A stretch of DNA of 64,000 bases from Marinomonas rhodophyticola (GTDB taxonomy: Bacteria; Pseudomonadota; Gammaproteobacteria; Pseudomonadales; Marinomonadaceae): the NCBI RefSeq assembly GCF_026113935.1, contig NZ_JAPEUL010000007.1, positions 124,001 to 188,000 of the forward strand. Reading direction: 5' to 3'. Made by a program: the position numbers and the translations under genes. The stretch's first letter is position 1, and the number at the start of each line of letters is the position of its first letter. A model generated the notes under the pieces. That model searched no databases. It saw only the letters and a list, made by a program, of their open reading frames with translations, and had not been told where the DNA came from. Of the stretch, positions 1 to 9,920 are shown piece by piece.

Positions 1-87
1 GTAAGCATACATCATTACTCAATAGTGTCATCATTAAGTAACAATACGCAGCAAGGAGTGGGTTAGATCACATTTATTAGAATTATA

Positions 88-528
88 TTAATAGTGCGGA
101 TATAAGACGAGCAGATGCATGATGCATACCACGGAGGTTAAACCAAAATGCATAGACATGTAGGGTTTGTTTGCGTTGGACGGTTTTAACCAACGAGCTT
201 CAACCCAATAAATGCTGACAAAACCAAGCAAAAGCAAGGCAACAGACAGCTCCGGCGTATTCATGAGCAAAGAAACCCAAGAGACCAATAAGATCACATT
301 ACAAGAAACAAGTAGCTTTCTGCCATGCTTGCTTTCAGGAAGTTCTATGATACGACCCCAAATAATACCACTCAACAAGCTCAGAACAACGGCACCGTAA
401 GTCGCAAACAAGGTCACGCCTGCTTTGCCAAAAAGAGAGGTATTGGCAAGGCTAAAATAGGTCGCTAACACAAAAGGAAGTATGCTCAACGTAGCCACTG
501 TCATCACTACGGGCTTATAAGAACGCAT
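88..528 (-). CDS. DUF3429 family membrane protein
   Basis: Small integral membrane protein of about 146 residues, with five hydrophobic segments spread over its length. The segment reading YGAVVLSLLSGIIWG is the kind of motif I associate with DUF3429 proteins. Function is unknown. I chose the ATG at 528-526 because an AGG sits 7 bases upstream; the longer reading from 567 would need a TTG start with no ribosome site. It stands alone and is divergent from the glycyl-tRNA synthetase gene. The family call rests on memory of the pattern, not on a search. Confidence 0.7.
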   Translation of the reverse strand: MRSYKPVVMTVATLSILPFVLATYFSLANTSLFGKAGVTLFATYGAVVLSLLSGIIWGRIIELPESKHGRKLLVSCNVILLVSWVSLLMNTPELSVALLLLGFVSIYWVEARWLKPSNANKPYMSMHFGLTSVVCIMHLLVLYPHY

Positions 529-846
529 GTCTATACCTACACTAAATAAATAAGAATATGTAAACAATACGCATTATCTAACAAAATGGACTTTAAAACA
601 GTAATTAATTTCCTTGTTTTGTTCTATTTTTTGGCATAAAAGTGTAAATTTTCTCCTGTTTTGTGTCTTGCAAAAGTGATTGTTTCTTTGTTTTGCGTTA
701 GCAAAGACTTATTCACACCTTGCGTCGAATCGCCATTGAGCAGAATACGGTCAAAGAGTACAATGGACGGCTATTATGTCTTGAACGTGGTACCACTTTG
801 GTTCTCATGTCCTTATTAAACAAATTTGCTTAAGGTGTGTTTAGAA
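529..846. other. Intergenic region between DUF3429 gene and glyS
   Basis: This stretch holds the divergent promoters of its two neighbours. It is AT- and T-rich from 600 to 720 and holds no convincing ORF. Near its right end lies the palindrome GTGGTACCAC (787-796), followed by GTCCTTATT (809-817). Together these resemble the 3' part of a T-box leader; see findings. A good Shine-Dalgarno stretch AAGGTG (832-837) precedes the glyS ATG. Confidence 0.5.
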
Positions 847-2223
847 ATGCCAGCTAAAACAATGGATGAACTCGTCTCCCTGTGTAAACGTCGCGGATTT
901 ATTTTCCAAGGCAGTGAAATCTACGGTGGTATGCAAGGTGCTTACGATTACGGTCCGCTAGGTATTGAGTTGAAAAACAACCTAAAAGCCGCTTGGTGGC
1001 GTTCAATGGTGTATGAGCGCGATGATGTTGAAGGCTTAGATGCGGCGATCATCCAAAATAAACATGTTTACAAATATTCTGGTCACGAAGATACCTTCAC
1101 AGACCCAATGGTTGATTGCCACGAGTGTAAATCTCGTATGCGCGCCGATCACATGAAAGACATCAAGGTGTGTGACAATTGTGGCTCAACCAATGTGACC
1201 CCACCACGTGATTTTAACCTGATGTTTAAAACCAACGTTGGTCCAATGGTGAACGAAGAGTCTTATACTTATCTTCGTCCTGAAACGGCACAAGGTATTT
1301 TTACCAATTTTAAAAATGTGGTGGACTCTACTTCTCGTACCTTACCATTTGGTATTGCGCAGATTGGGAAATCCTTCCGTAACGAAATTACGCCACGTAA
1401 CTTCATTTTCCGTGTTCGTGAATTCGAACAAATGGAGCTGGAATTCTTCTGTAAGCCTGGCGAAGATGAAAAATGGCATGAATTCTGGGTTAATGCTCGT
1501 AAACAATGGTGGTTGGATCAAGGTCTGACAGAAGAGAATATCCAGTTTGAATATGTAACTGGGGATGACCTAGCGCATTACTCTAAATCGACTGTGGATA
1601 TTTTGTACAAGTTTCCACATGGCTTTGAAGAGCTGGAAGGCGTTGCCAACCGTACTGACTACGATTTGGGTTCACACACGAAAGCGCAAGAAGAATTTGG
1701 TTTGTCTGCTAAAGTGAAGAAAAACGAGCATTCAACGTCTAAGTTGGCGATTCGTGATCTGGATGAAAACAAATGGGAAGTGCCTTTCTGCATCGAGCCT
1801 TCTGCCGGCCTTGACCGCGGTCTATTGGCTGTTATGACAGAAGCTTATACAGAAGAAGAATTACCAAACGGCACGTCTCGTACGGTACTTAAGTTCAAAC
1901 CGCATCTAGCGCCGATCAAAGTGGCTATCATGCCGCTTAAAAAGAACAAGCCAGAAATCGTTGCCCTTGCTAAAGAATTGAAAAACAAGCTGCAGAAGCT
2001 TGGCTTGGGTCGTATTCTTTATGAAAACACGGGTAACGTAGGTAAAGGTTACCGTCGTCATGACGAAGTAGGCACGCCAATCTGTGTGACGGTTGATTTC
2101 GATTCTATTGAGAAAGAAGGCGCACCAGTGACGGTTCGTGATCGTGACACGATGGAGCAAATTGTTGTTAACGCAGCGGACTTGCCAGCGTACGTGATTA
2201 ACTATTTCATCAATCAAAACTAA
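847..2223 (+). CDS. glyS: Glycyl-tRNA synthetase, homodimeric (alpha2) type
   Basis: Class II aminoacyl-tRNA synthetase charging tRNA-Gly, about 458 residues, cytoplasmic. Visible signatures are [18 protein letters not shown] near the N terminus, a CHECK...CDNCGS zinc-ribbon-like insert, the class II motif 2 region ([19 protein letters not shown]) and the C-terminal anticodon-binding domain (IKVAIMPL... [20 protein letters not shown]). This is the single-chain dimeric type typical of Firmicutes, Actinobacteria and eukaryotes. Most Gammaproteobacteria instead carry the separate glyQ and glyS subunits. The ATG at 847 follows AAGGTG by 9 bases and begins [17 protein letters not shown]; the upstream TTG at 826 has no such site. 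It is monocistronic and ends in a clear terminator. Confidence 0.95.
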   Translation: MPAKTMDELVSLCKRRGFIFQGSEIYGGMQGAYDYGPLGIELKNNLKAAWWRSMVYERDDVEGLDAAIIQNKHVYKYSGHEDTFTDPMVDCHECKSRMRADHMKDIKVCDNCGSTNVTPPRDFNLMFKTNVGPMVNEESYTYLRPETAQGIFTNFKNVVDSTSRTLPFGIAQIGKSFRNEITPRNFIFRVREFEQMELEFFCKPGEDEKWHEFWVNARKQWWLDQGLTEENIQFEYVTGDDLAHYSKSTVDILYKFPHGFEELEGVANRTDYDLGSHTKAQEEFGLSAKVKKNEHSTSKLAIRDLDENKWEVPFCIEPSAGLDRGLLAVMTEAYTEEELPNGTSRTVLKFKPHLAPIKVAIMPLKKNKPEIVALAKELKNKLQKLGLGRILYENTGNVGKGYRRHDEVGTPICVTVDFDSIEKEGAPVTVRDRDTMEQIVVNAADLPAYVINYFINQN

Positions 2224-2243
2224 TTTTTGCTGGTGACCTAAAG

Positions 2244-2278
2244 AACCACGATTCTCATTTCAGAGTCGTGGTTTTTTT
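2244..2278 (+). terminator. Rho-independent terminator of glyS
   Basis: An 11-bp stem with one mismatch (ACCACGATTCT / AGAGTCGTGGT) encloses the loop CATTTC and is followed by seven T. It begins about 20 bases after the glyS stop. Confidence 0.9.
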
Positions 2279-2386
2279 ATGTTTGGGGGGAGCTTTTGTC
2301 AAAATACAAACAAAAAAAGACCGCAAACAGAGTGCAGTCTTTGCGTGCGAATAAGCACTAAGGGAAAAATTGACTTTTATTTGATG

Positions 2387-4417
2387 CTAAAAACGGCTTG
2401 TTAATCCCATGTAATAAGTACGTGGACTGCCATCGCCATGATCGTCACCCGTTCTAACAATAGTGCCAGTTAGGTTTTCAACGCCAGCTCGCAAACTAAC
2501 ACTCTTATTAACTTCGAAAGTCGTACCGACGTCCAATGTGGTGTAGGCTTTTGCAAAACGTATTTCATCTTCAGTATTGTAGGCTTGCTTGCCTAAGTAC
2601 TGCACTTTGGCAAAAGTATTCCATTGCTCATTCACATCCCAGTACAGACCAACATTAGCCGTTACTTCTGGAACCAATAATAATGGCTCATTATTGTCTT
2701 TTCTTTCTGATTCAATAATATAAGTCAAGTTACCTTTTAGGGTGACTGTGCTAACGACCGGTGCGGCAAAAGTGGTTTCAATGCCACTGGTTGTTGCTGC
2801 ACCGACGTTTCGTTGAATGGTGTACCACTGACCATCAATGATTCCATATAAATTATTTTGGATTAGATCGTCAATGTCGGTATAGAAATAGGTTACGTCA
2901 AGTTGATAACCTGCATCTTCAAAGATGAAGCCGACTTCGTAGTTGGTGCTAACCTCAGGCTCTAGGTCTGGGTTACCTAACATAGTACAGCCACCACCAG
3001 TGTAGCCCAATGCTACCAATGAGGTGCAACCGTTGCCGCGTGAGAACGTTCCAGAACTAGGTGAGCGCTCAAGTAACGTCGGTGCTCTAAACCCTTGCGA
3101 AATCCCCCCTTTCACTGTCCAAATATTGGAAGGATGATAGACCAAATAGGCTCTAGGACTGAGATGTGCATCAAAGCCGTCTGTTTTGTCGAGTCGTGCT
3201 CCCAACGTCAGTGTTAAGTTATCCTTCAAATACAATTGATCTTCCGCAAACAATGAGCCAGACCAGCCGTCTGGGTTTAGTTCGGGGGTAATGGGGTTAC
3301 CATCTTTATCTTCGCTTAAGTTGCCAATGATCGAACGGTTATAAATATCTTCGGTTTTGTATTGCAGACCAAGGGTTAGATCCTGATCTACGCCTAACGA
3401 CATTGGGATATTGGTTTTTGCGTCAAGTACGGTTTCGTTGGCCTCAGAATCACCAGTACTGTATCCACCACGTCCATTTGGTAACGATTGGTCGTTATTA
3501 TTGTATTGATTATGGTACAAGTTGATGGTGTTTTTTACGCTTCCTAAATACCCTTCATACCCAATTCCGTAGCCATGATGTTCTAGTTCACCGACACGAT
3601 ATTGTTCGTACTCCGCATCTGGCGCAGAGTCCGATTCTTGCAAACCGTAGTTAAAGTCAAATTTTAGTGTGTGCTTCTTATTGACTTGCCAATTCAATGC
3701 TGTATTTACACTATTATTCTCAAAACCAGAACTTCCTCGCGCATTGGTATCCGCATCTCGTTCAGTTTTATTTAACCCAATTTTTAGTCCCACACTGTCG
3801 CTTAGTGGTCCTGCCATGTTTGCTCCCAATTGGGTGGTATCACCGAACGAGCCACTGTCAGGTTTTTGATAGTTTGTAGATACTGATCCTCCCCATTTCG
3901 CTGGAATTTTACGAGTAATGATGTTTACAACACCGCCCATGGCTTCTGAACCATACAGTGTCGACATAGGTCCACGAACTATCTCTATGCGTTCTATCAT
4001 CTCAGGCGATATCCAGTCTAGATCTTGCCCTACAAGATCGGCACGATAACCTGTTAGTGATGAACCTCCAACACGTTTGCCATCAACCATAATTAAAGTG
4101 TATTGGCTTGGCATACCGCGAAACGAAATTTTAGAGCCTGCTCCTGCATTGCTGTAGCCACCTGTAATGCCTGGTAGTTCACCGAGTAGTTCAGACAGAC
4201 TTGTGGCTGGTGTTCTCTCTATGTCTTCACGAGTAATAATGCTGATAGAGGCGGGTGCATCTTTTATATCAATATCATTCCCAGATGCTGTCACAACTAG
4301 CTGGTCTAGGTTGACGGAATCTTCCGCAAGCAGTATGGAAGAATGAGCGGCAGCACTAATTAGAGTAGCTAAGACAGTAAGTTTATAATGACGAGGTGAA
4401 GGGGCCATTGTGAACAT
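2387..4417 (-). CDS. TonB-dependent siderophore/iron receptor
   Basis: Outer-membrane TonB-dependent receptor of about 676 residues. A signal peptide (LTVLATLISAAAHSSILLAE) leads into a TonB-box-like stretch (DQLVVTASG). The plug domain follows (SISIITREDIERTPATSLSELL, then RGMPSQYTLIMVDGKRV and IERIEIVRGPMSTLYGSEAM), and then a 22-strand-type barrel ending in ...YYMGLTSRF with the usual terminal aromatic residue. It looks like the CirA/FepA (catecholate or colicin-I receptor) branch rather than FhuA. A strong Fur box upstream and the fhu importer 3.5 kb away support a role in iron acquisition. The start may be the first ATG, which has AAGGAG close by, or the ATG at 4408. Confidence 0.9.
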   Translation of the reverse strand: MFTMAPSPRHYKLTVLATLISAAAHSSILLAEDSVNLDQLVVTASGNDIDIKDAPASISIITREDIERTPATSLSELLGELPGITGGYSNAGAGSKISFRGMPSQYTLIMVDGKRVGGSSLTGYRADLVGQDLDWISPEMIERIEIVRGPMSTLYGSEAMGGVVNIITRKIPAKWGGSVSTNYQKPDSGSFGDTTQLGANMAGPLSDSVGLKIGLNKTERDADTNARGSSGFENNSVNTALNWQVNKKHTLKFDFNYGLQESDSAPDAEYEQYRVGELEHHGYGIGYEGYLGSVKNTINLYHNQYNNNDQSLPNGRGGYSTGDSEANETVLDAKTNIPMSLGVDQDLTLGLQYKTEDIYNRSIIGNLSEDKDGNPITPELNPDGWSGSLFAEDQLYLKDNLTLTLGARLDKTDGFDAHLSPRAYLVYHPSNIWTVKGGISQGFRAPTLLERSPSSGTFSRGNGCTSLVALGYTGGGCTMLGNPDLEPEVSTNYEVGFIFEDAGYQLDVTYFYTDIDDLIQNNLYGIIDGQWYTIQRNVGAATTSGIETTFAAPVVSTVTLKGNLTYIIESERKDNNEPLLLVPEVTANVGLYWDVNEQWNTFAKVQYLGKQAYNTEDEIRFAKAYTTLDVGTTFEVNKSVSLRAGVENLTGTIVRTGDDHGDGSPRTYYMGLTSRF

Positions 4418-4472
4418 TTTCTCCTTGGTTATGGACGAACTTATTTCGTATCATATTGTCAGTAAATTGTAG

Positions 4473-4487
4473 TGAGAATCTTTATCA
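4473..4487 (-). promoter_or_regulatory. Fur box upstream of TonB receptor
   Basis: TGAGAATCTTTATCA matches the 7-1-7 Fur consensus TGATAATNATTATCA at 12 of 14 defined positions. It lies 56 bp upstream of the receptor start, a position expected to cover the promoter. Iron-dependent repression of the receptor is the inference. Confidence 0.75.
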
Positions 4488-4660
4488 TTTGTATTATCTA
4501 GCAATATTGCTTTGTTGTGGTGATACGTGTTGTTCCTCTTTTTGCAACATTGCAGATGTTGAAAGTCGTGATACATTCCGTGGAAAATATAAGGTGCGTT
4601 AACAATGAAATTTAAAGGACGTCAATGGGTTATGTCATACGCAAGATTAGGAGAGCATGA

Positions 4661-5554
4661 ATGTACGATCTTAATGAAGTGAAGACTTTTGTGTCTGTCA
4701 TGGAAACGGGCAGTTTAAAAGACAGTGCTCATAAGCTTGGGGTGTCAAAATCTACTTTGAGTCGTCGTATAAGTAATTTAGAAAGTGCCTTAAACCAACC
4801 CTTATTACGCCGCCAAGCGAATCGGCTTATCGCCAATGAGGCGGGGCTTAAATTTTTGCCTTTCGCGCGAAAAATGCTAAATGTGGCTGATGAAGGCCAT
4901 AAAGCGGTTGAAGAATTAAAAGAAGAAGTTAGTGGGTCATTAGTTGTTTATGTACACACTACTTTAGTGCGAGGCTGGTTTTCAGCATTGATGTTTGATT
5001 TCTTGGAGGAATTTCCTCAGGTTAATATAGATGTCCGTACAGGCAATCAGCTATACCAAGAGATAAAAAGCAACGACGTGTGTGTGTGGGTTGGTGAACC
5101 TGCAAACGATCAATTACGTTCTGAACGGATTGGACAGTTAAGCCAAGGCTTGTACGCCAGTGCCAATTATTTAGAACGAATTGGCATGCTGAACCACCCT
5201 AGTGAGCTGAGCCAGCATGCTTGGGTTGATACGCTAAAAAGCGAGCAAAATAGCATAGTGTTGGAGCATGAAACTCAAGGCGACGTGTCTTTTGATTTGC
5301 CTAAATCACGACTTACCGTGGATCAATACATATTGCATGCCGAGGCTATCATTCGAGGTAAAGGCGTAGGCTTACTACCACATTACTTTGCTGAAAAACA
5401 TTTGGCTCGCCATCCTGAGGTATTTGTACCTTGCTTGCCAGAGTGGAAAGGTAAGTCACAGCCAGTCTACCTGCAATACCCTTTCGGCCATTTACCAAGG
5501 AAAATGCACGCTTTGATTCAATATTTAAGAGATGAAGCCAAAGCGTTTTATTGA
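4661..5554 (+). CDS. LysR family transcriptional regulator
   Basis: Standard 297-residue LysR regulator. The N-terminal winged helix-turn-helix spans residues 1-60 (VMETGSLKDSAHKLGVSKST, then LSRRISNLESAL). A linker helix and a periplasmic-binding-like effector domain follow (SGSLVVYVHTTLVRGWFS onward). GGAG at 4650-4653 lies 7 bases before the ATG. It is divergent from the TonB receptor and convergent with the metallohydrolase gene. Its target is unknown; the receptor gene is the nearest candidate, since LysR genes often act on the divergent gene. Confidence 0.92.
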   Translation: MYDLNEVKTFVSVMETGSLKDSAHKLGVSKSTLSRRISNLESALNQPLLRRQANRLIANEAGLKFLPFARKMLNVADEGHKAVEELKEEVSGSLVVYVHTTLVRGWFSALMFDFLEEFPQVNIDVRTGNQLYQEIKSNDVCVWVGEPANDQLRSERIGQLSQGLYASANYLERIGMLNHPSELSQHAWVDTLKSEQNSIVLEHETQGDVSFDLPKSRLTVDQYILHAEAIIRGKGVGLLPHYFAEKHLARHPEVFVPCLPEWKGKSQPVYLQYPFGHLPRKMHALIQYLRDEAKAFY

Positions 5555-5573
5555 TTCCAATGTATTTGTCTTG

Positions 5574-6668
5574 TTATCGCTCAGACTTCCACCAGAGTGT
5601 TAGCGGTGGAAGTTTGTTGATCGAAAAAATGTGTCCAAACTGAGGTGTGCTTAATATCACATTTCGGTTCGCAGACTCAGTCACCACACGATCAAATGGA
5701 TCATGCCAAGTGTGGAATGCGAGGTCAAACGTGCCATTATGAATGGGCATCATAACTTTTCCTTTCAGATCGATATGCGCTTGAACGCTTTCTTCTGGCT
5801 TCATATGGATGTCAGCCCAGTCTGCATCGTACGCACCAGTTTCTATCATGGTGAGGTCAAAGGGGCCATACTTGTCGCCCGTTTCCTTAAAGCCCTGAAA
5901 ATAACCAGAGTCACCGCTAAAGAAAATACTGTCTTGTGGTGTTTTAATCACCCAAGCCCCCCATAAAGTCGCATTACCATCGCCCATGCCACGGCCAGAG
6001 AAATGCTGAGTGGGTGTGAAGACGACTAAGCCTTGGCTTGTTTTCAGCTCTTGCCACCAATCAAACGTAGTGATTGTGTTGGCCTGAATGCCCCAATTTA
6101 TGAGATCACCATCCACGCCTTTTGGTACTAAAAACTGTTGTGTTTTGGTGCGTAAAATCTTGATGCTCGCCTTATCCAGATGATCGTAATGGTTATGAGA
6201 AATCAATACTTTATCAATAGGCGGTAAGTCTTCTAGACTGATAGGGGGCTGGTGGAATCGTTTGGGGCCAGCAAACTGAAAGGGTGATGCTCGATCCGAG
6301 AAAACAGGATCAATTAGCCAGTACTCACCATATATCTTTAATAAAATAGAAGAGTGCCCAAGCTTAACTAGGTGCAAGGTGTCATTGCTTAGTGCGTCCA
6401 AATCGGCTCGACTTACGCGGCTAACTGGAATGTTGATATCTGGCGTCGTATTCACTTTCTTTTCCGTGAAAAAACGCACCCATAGGGCAGCAGTATCGCT
6501 AAACGTCATAGGCTGGCGCGGTGCCGTATTATGAAATTTAGCGTCTTTATAAGGTGCAGAAGTGACCTCTGTAATAGGAGGAACTTTAGATTTAATATTC
6601 AGATTAACGATATAAATCACTAGAGCGAGCGCAATAACCAAGGCAACAAAGAGTTTGATCACAAACAT
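5574..6668 (-). CDS. Metallo-beta-lactamase-fold hydrolase (NAPE-PLD/RomA-like)
   Basis: A 364-residue protein with one N-terminal membrane anchor (residues 3-22), followed by a metallo-beta-lactamase fold. Motifs seen are LGHSSILLKIYGEYWLIDPV, the metal-binding SHNHYDHLD, a later GDSGYF and a C-terminal IHNGTFDLAFHTWHDP. This set fits the NAPE-hydrolysing phospholipase D / RomA / UlaG-like branch, whose bacterial substrates are mostly unknown. The anchor suggests that it works at the periplasmic or cytoplasmic face of the inner membrane. No functional partner is evident nearby. Confidence 0.82.
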   Translation of the reverse strand: MFVIKLFVALVIALALVIYIVNLNIKSKVPPITEVTSAPYKDAKFHNTAPRQPMTFSDTAALWVRFFTEKKVNTTPDINIPVSRVSRADLDALSNDTLHLVKLGHSSILLKIYGEYWLIDPVFSDRASPFQFAGPKRFHQPPISLEDLPPIDKVLISHNHYDHLDKASIKILRTKTQQFLVPKGVDGDLINWGIQANTITTFDWWQELKTSQGLVVFTPTQHFSGRGMGDGNATLWGAWVIKTPQDSIFFSGDSGYFQGFKETGDKYGPFDLTMIETGAYDADWADIHMKPEESVQAHIDLKGKVMMPIHNGTFDLAFHTWHDPFDRVVTESANRNVILSTPQFGHIFSINKLPPLTLWWKSER

Positions 6669-6829
6669 AGATAATCACTTTTGGGTTAGATGGTAGCTTA
6701 TAATTTGGGCGGATGGATAAAACACAATCATAGAATTGTGCCAATAATAAGCAAGTATTGAGACTTCAGGTCTGTATGGTAGTTGAGTAAACTGAACCAA
6801 ACTTTTGATTAAGCTAGAAAGGAGCCAAT

Positions 6830-7323
6830 GTGATTCACATTGAAAAAATGACGACTCGGCATTTAGCTGATGTTCTATTGCTAAGCGTTGCAGACGAACA
6901 GCAGAGATTTGTTGGCAGTATCGAGGAAATATTAAAAAGCGCTAATGCGCAAATTCGTCCTCATGTGATCCTTGTAGAGGGGATCGTTGTTGGCTTTTTT
7001 TAATTGATACCATTTATGCAAAACACTTTGATTTTGCTAAAAAACACAGTCTAGGACTGCGTAGTTTTTTTATCAGTAAAGAGTTCCAAGGCAGAGGCTT
7101 CGCCAAGCAAGCCATCTCGGCATTGCCCCATTATCTTAAAGAAGCTTTTCCAACGTATTCGATTATTTACTTAACCGTAAACTGCCAAAACCCTGTTGCC
7201 AAAGAACTTTATTTAAAGGGCGGCTTTGAAGATACCAACAACCTTTACCATGGTGGGCCAGCGAGCCTACAGCATATTATGATGAAAGCGATTGAATCCA
7301 GCATTGGAGCTGAGAGCGAATGA
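6830..7323 (+). CDS. GNAT family N-acetyltransferase (frame broken at T7)
   Basis: The gene starts at GTG 6830, five bases after a GGAG site, and begins VIHIEKMTTRHLADVLLLSV. It runs to EGIVVGFF and then meets a TAA formed by the run of seven T at 6995-7001. With one more T the protein continues FLIDTIYAKHFDF... and reaches the acetyl-CoA loop region ISKEFQGRGFAKQAI and the C terminus at 7323, about 164 residues. This is a single missing base in a homopolymer: a sequencing error, a real pseudogene or a slippage site. The product would be a small GNAT acyltransferase of unknown substrate. Its stop overlaps the start of the next GNAT gene (ATGA), so the two are probably co-transcribed. Confidence 0.75.
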
Positions 7324-7859
7324 AAAACATGTCTATACAACCCATTTCGCAAACTATGTGGGATGAAATACTCCAGATCCAAGCCGAAGCTTACTCAGAA
7401 ATCGAACCTGAAAGCCTAGAAGTATTACAGAGTAAATGGCAACAATCGCCAGCGTGTTGTTTTGCCTACCTTGAAGAAAAAAGAGCGCTAGAAGAACAAA
7501 ATGGGCCAGAAGATAAAGAAGAAGCACAAGGCATATTGGGGTACTTATTGGCTCATGCTTGGCACAGTGAAACGCCGCCCAAACTCTATCAAACTTTATC
7601 GGAAAGCAGCCATGGCTCGATCTTATTTTTGCATGACTTAGCGCTGTCAAAACGGGCTTTGGGTAGGGGCATTGGTTCTCAAATGGTCAAACATTTATTG
7701 GAAACAGCTACTCTATTAGGGTTTAACAGCGTTTTACTGGTTTCCGTGCAAGACTCAGTACCATTTTGGCAGAAGCACGGCTTTAATGAAGTAACGAATC
7801 AACAGGCCAGCGACAGCTACGGTGAAGACGCCAAAATCATGAGGAGACGGTTGACTTAA
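7320..7859 (+). CDS. GNAT family N-acetyltransferase
   Basis: A 179-residue GNAT acyltransferase. The acetyl-CoA binding segment FLHDLALSKRALGRGIGSQM (residues about 98-117) carries the R/Q-x-x-G-x-G/A type loop, followed by the helix VKHLLETATLLGF and a C-terminal VPFWQKHGFNEV strand-helix motif. It overlaps the upstream GNAT by four bases and is translationally coupled to it. Starts at 7320 or 7329 are both possible; GGAG at 7306 fits 7320. The substrate cannot be told from sequence. Confidence 0.88.
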   Translation: MKNMSIQPISQTMWDEILQIQAEAYSEIEPESLEVLQSKWQQSPACCFAYLEEKRALEEQNGPEDKEEAQGILGYLLAHAWHSETPPKLYQTLSESSHGSILFLHDLALSKRALGRGIGSQMVKHLLETATLLGFNSVLLVSVQDSVPFWQKHGFNEVTNQQASDSYGEDAKIMRRRLT

Positions 7860-7950
7860 AAAAGGCGTTTGTCATCAAGTCTCTCTTGCTTATCTGATAA
7901 TAGAGTGGATCTTCTTATTCTCTTATAAGGAACACAGACGCTAATTCACA

Positions 7951-9920
7951 TTAGAGTCTGCGCAGTCCCCACATGAGATATAGGCCACCGATAATAGACG
8001 CCACCATGCCGGCTGGAATTTCCTGAGGATAAAGCCATTGCCTGCCGAGCCAATCAGACAGCAGCATTAGAGCCCACCCACAAGTGCTGACGCAATAAGA
8101 TGTTCTTTCGCTTTGCTGAAACCGAGTAGACGAGCCAAGTGAGGAGCCATCAGACCAATAAAACTGAGGGGGCCAACAACCAATGTGGCGGCAACAGTTA
8201 AGCAAGCGGCAAGAAGCAGTAATAAGAGTCTTGCGCGAGACACCTTCATGCCTAATGATTGGGCTGTAGATTGACCAAGTGGCAAAATATCTAACCATTT
8301 ACTCACTACAAAGCCAAGTCCAACAAAGACAAGCGTCGCGACAGCCAAAGGCAATAGGGTATTCGTTGTTACGTAATAAGTTGAGCCGGATAACCAAGCA
8401 AGAAACGCATAACTACGGGGATCACCACCCGCCAAAATAAGCGTTTGTACCGCATTCATTAACGCCGTGATGGCCACACCAGTCAGCAGCACTTGCTCTG
8501 GTTGAAAGCCAGATTTGTGGTTCAACAGTATGATCAAGCCCATGGTTAAGAGAGCACCAATCAAACCGCCCAAGTAAAGCCCTATTGTGCTGGAAGCAAG
8601 ACCTGCATAAATAGTAACAATAAGGCCAATCGCAATACCAGAGCTAATGCCAATGACTTCAGGGCTGGCCATTGGGTTACCACTTAAACGTTGAATAATC
8701 GTACCAGCAACCGCCAGCATGATGCCTGCTAACAGGGCTGCAACCAATCGCGGAATCCGCCACTCCAACATCGACCAATCGCCATTGAGAACTAACCATT
8801 GCCAACCATCGGTTTGCACTGACAGCGTGGCAAACAAACAAAAGCCAATTACTAAGGCGCTACCAGTCCACAAAATGGATGACCTGTTGAGTCGACTAAT
8901 ATGATGGTGGTGTCGTGTTAGTACGGTTTGTGTTTGATGACGAATGGCTAATTTGGGCAGCAACCACAGCATTAATGGGGCGCCTAGCGCAGCGGTTGCC
9001 GCGCCTGTTTGTATTACCATGCCCAGCATGCCAGGGAGTAATTGAATCAGTAAATCGGTTAGGGTTAACAGCAACGCCCCGAGAATCATGGATATGACGA
9101 GCTTAGGGACCAATCGACGTACACCCATTAAGCGCGTAATGGCGGGGGCGGCAAGACCGATAAAGCCAATAATGCCGACACTGGCAACCACCCAAGAGGT
9201 GAGTAACACCGCCAGACCAAGGCAGATAAAGCGTAATTTGGTCAATGACACGCCTAAGCTTTTTGCACCAGATTCAGTCAGTTCTAATAAACTCAAAGGC
9301 TTTAGAAACACAAAAGCAATAAGTACGGCAGTCAAAATGCGTGGCCATAGATACTGGACATTTCCCCATCCCGTTTGCGCTAAAGAGCCAGCGCCCCAGA
9401 TCATTAAGCCGGAGAGTTTTTCTTGGTTTAACATGAGCAAAACAGTGCTGAAGGCACTGAAATACAAATTGATAACCAATCCCGCAATCACTACGATGGT
9501 GGGTGATAAAGCACGCTGCCATGACAAAGCAAACACCAATCCCATAGACACAATGCCGCCTATTAAAGCCACCAAACTGTGTGAAAAACTAATCAGCCAA
9601 GGCGCGTAAAGTGTCGCGAGCATCAAGCTAAAGCTAGCACCGCTTGCGATGCCAAGGGTCGAAGGTGATGCGATTGGGTTGCGCAGTACCTGTTGCATCA
9701 GCACGCCTGCAACCGCCAAGGCCGCACCACAAAGTAGAGTGCTGAATACGCGAGGCCACCAGGTTAATGTCAATTCGACAGAGAGACTAGATTGCCAATT
9801 CGTTGTAAACGGGTTGATAAATTGACTATGTAACGCCCCAAGATTCGCCAAATGGGAACCCATTAATACAGCGGTTAAGACAATGAGTGTGAGTATTAGA
9901 GTCGTCGGAAGAGCGCGCAT
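7951..9920 (-). CDS. fhuB: Iron(III)-siderophore ABC permease FhuB (frame broken near C terminus)
   Basis: Inner-membrane permease of the FecCD/BtuC family in the double-length FhuB form: two homologous halves, about 20 membrane helices and about 656 residues in all. The first half contains [20 protein letters not shown] and the second half [20 protein letters not shown], each the typical FecCD start. The frame is lost after [10 protein letters not shown] near CCC 8073-8075 on the plus strand, and the canonical end [20 protein letters not shown]... resumes in the next frame. One missing G in GGGG explains it. Its start overlaps the fhuD stop. It would import ferric hydroxamates together with FhuC and FhuD. 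Confidence 0.9.

Noticed and set aside
9088..9609. 173-codon open frame on the plus strand inside fhuB
   Set aside because: It is antisense to a clearly conserved membrane protein and has no recognisable domain; a shadow frame.
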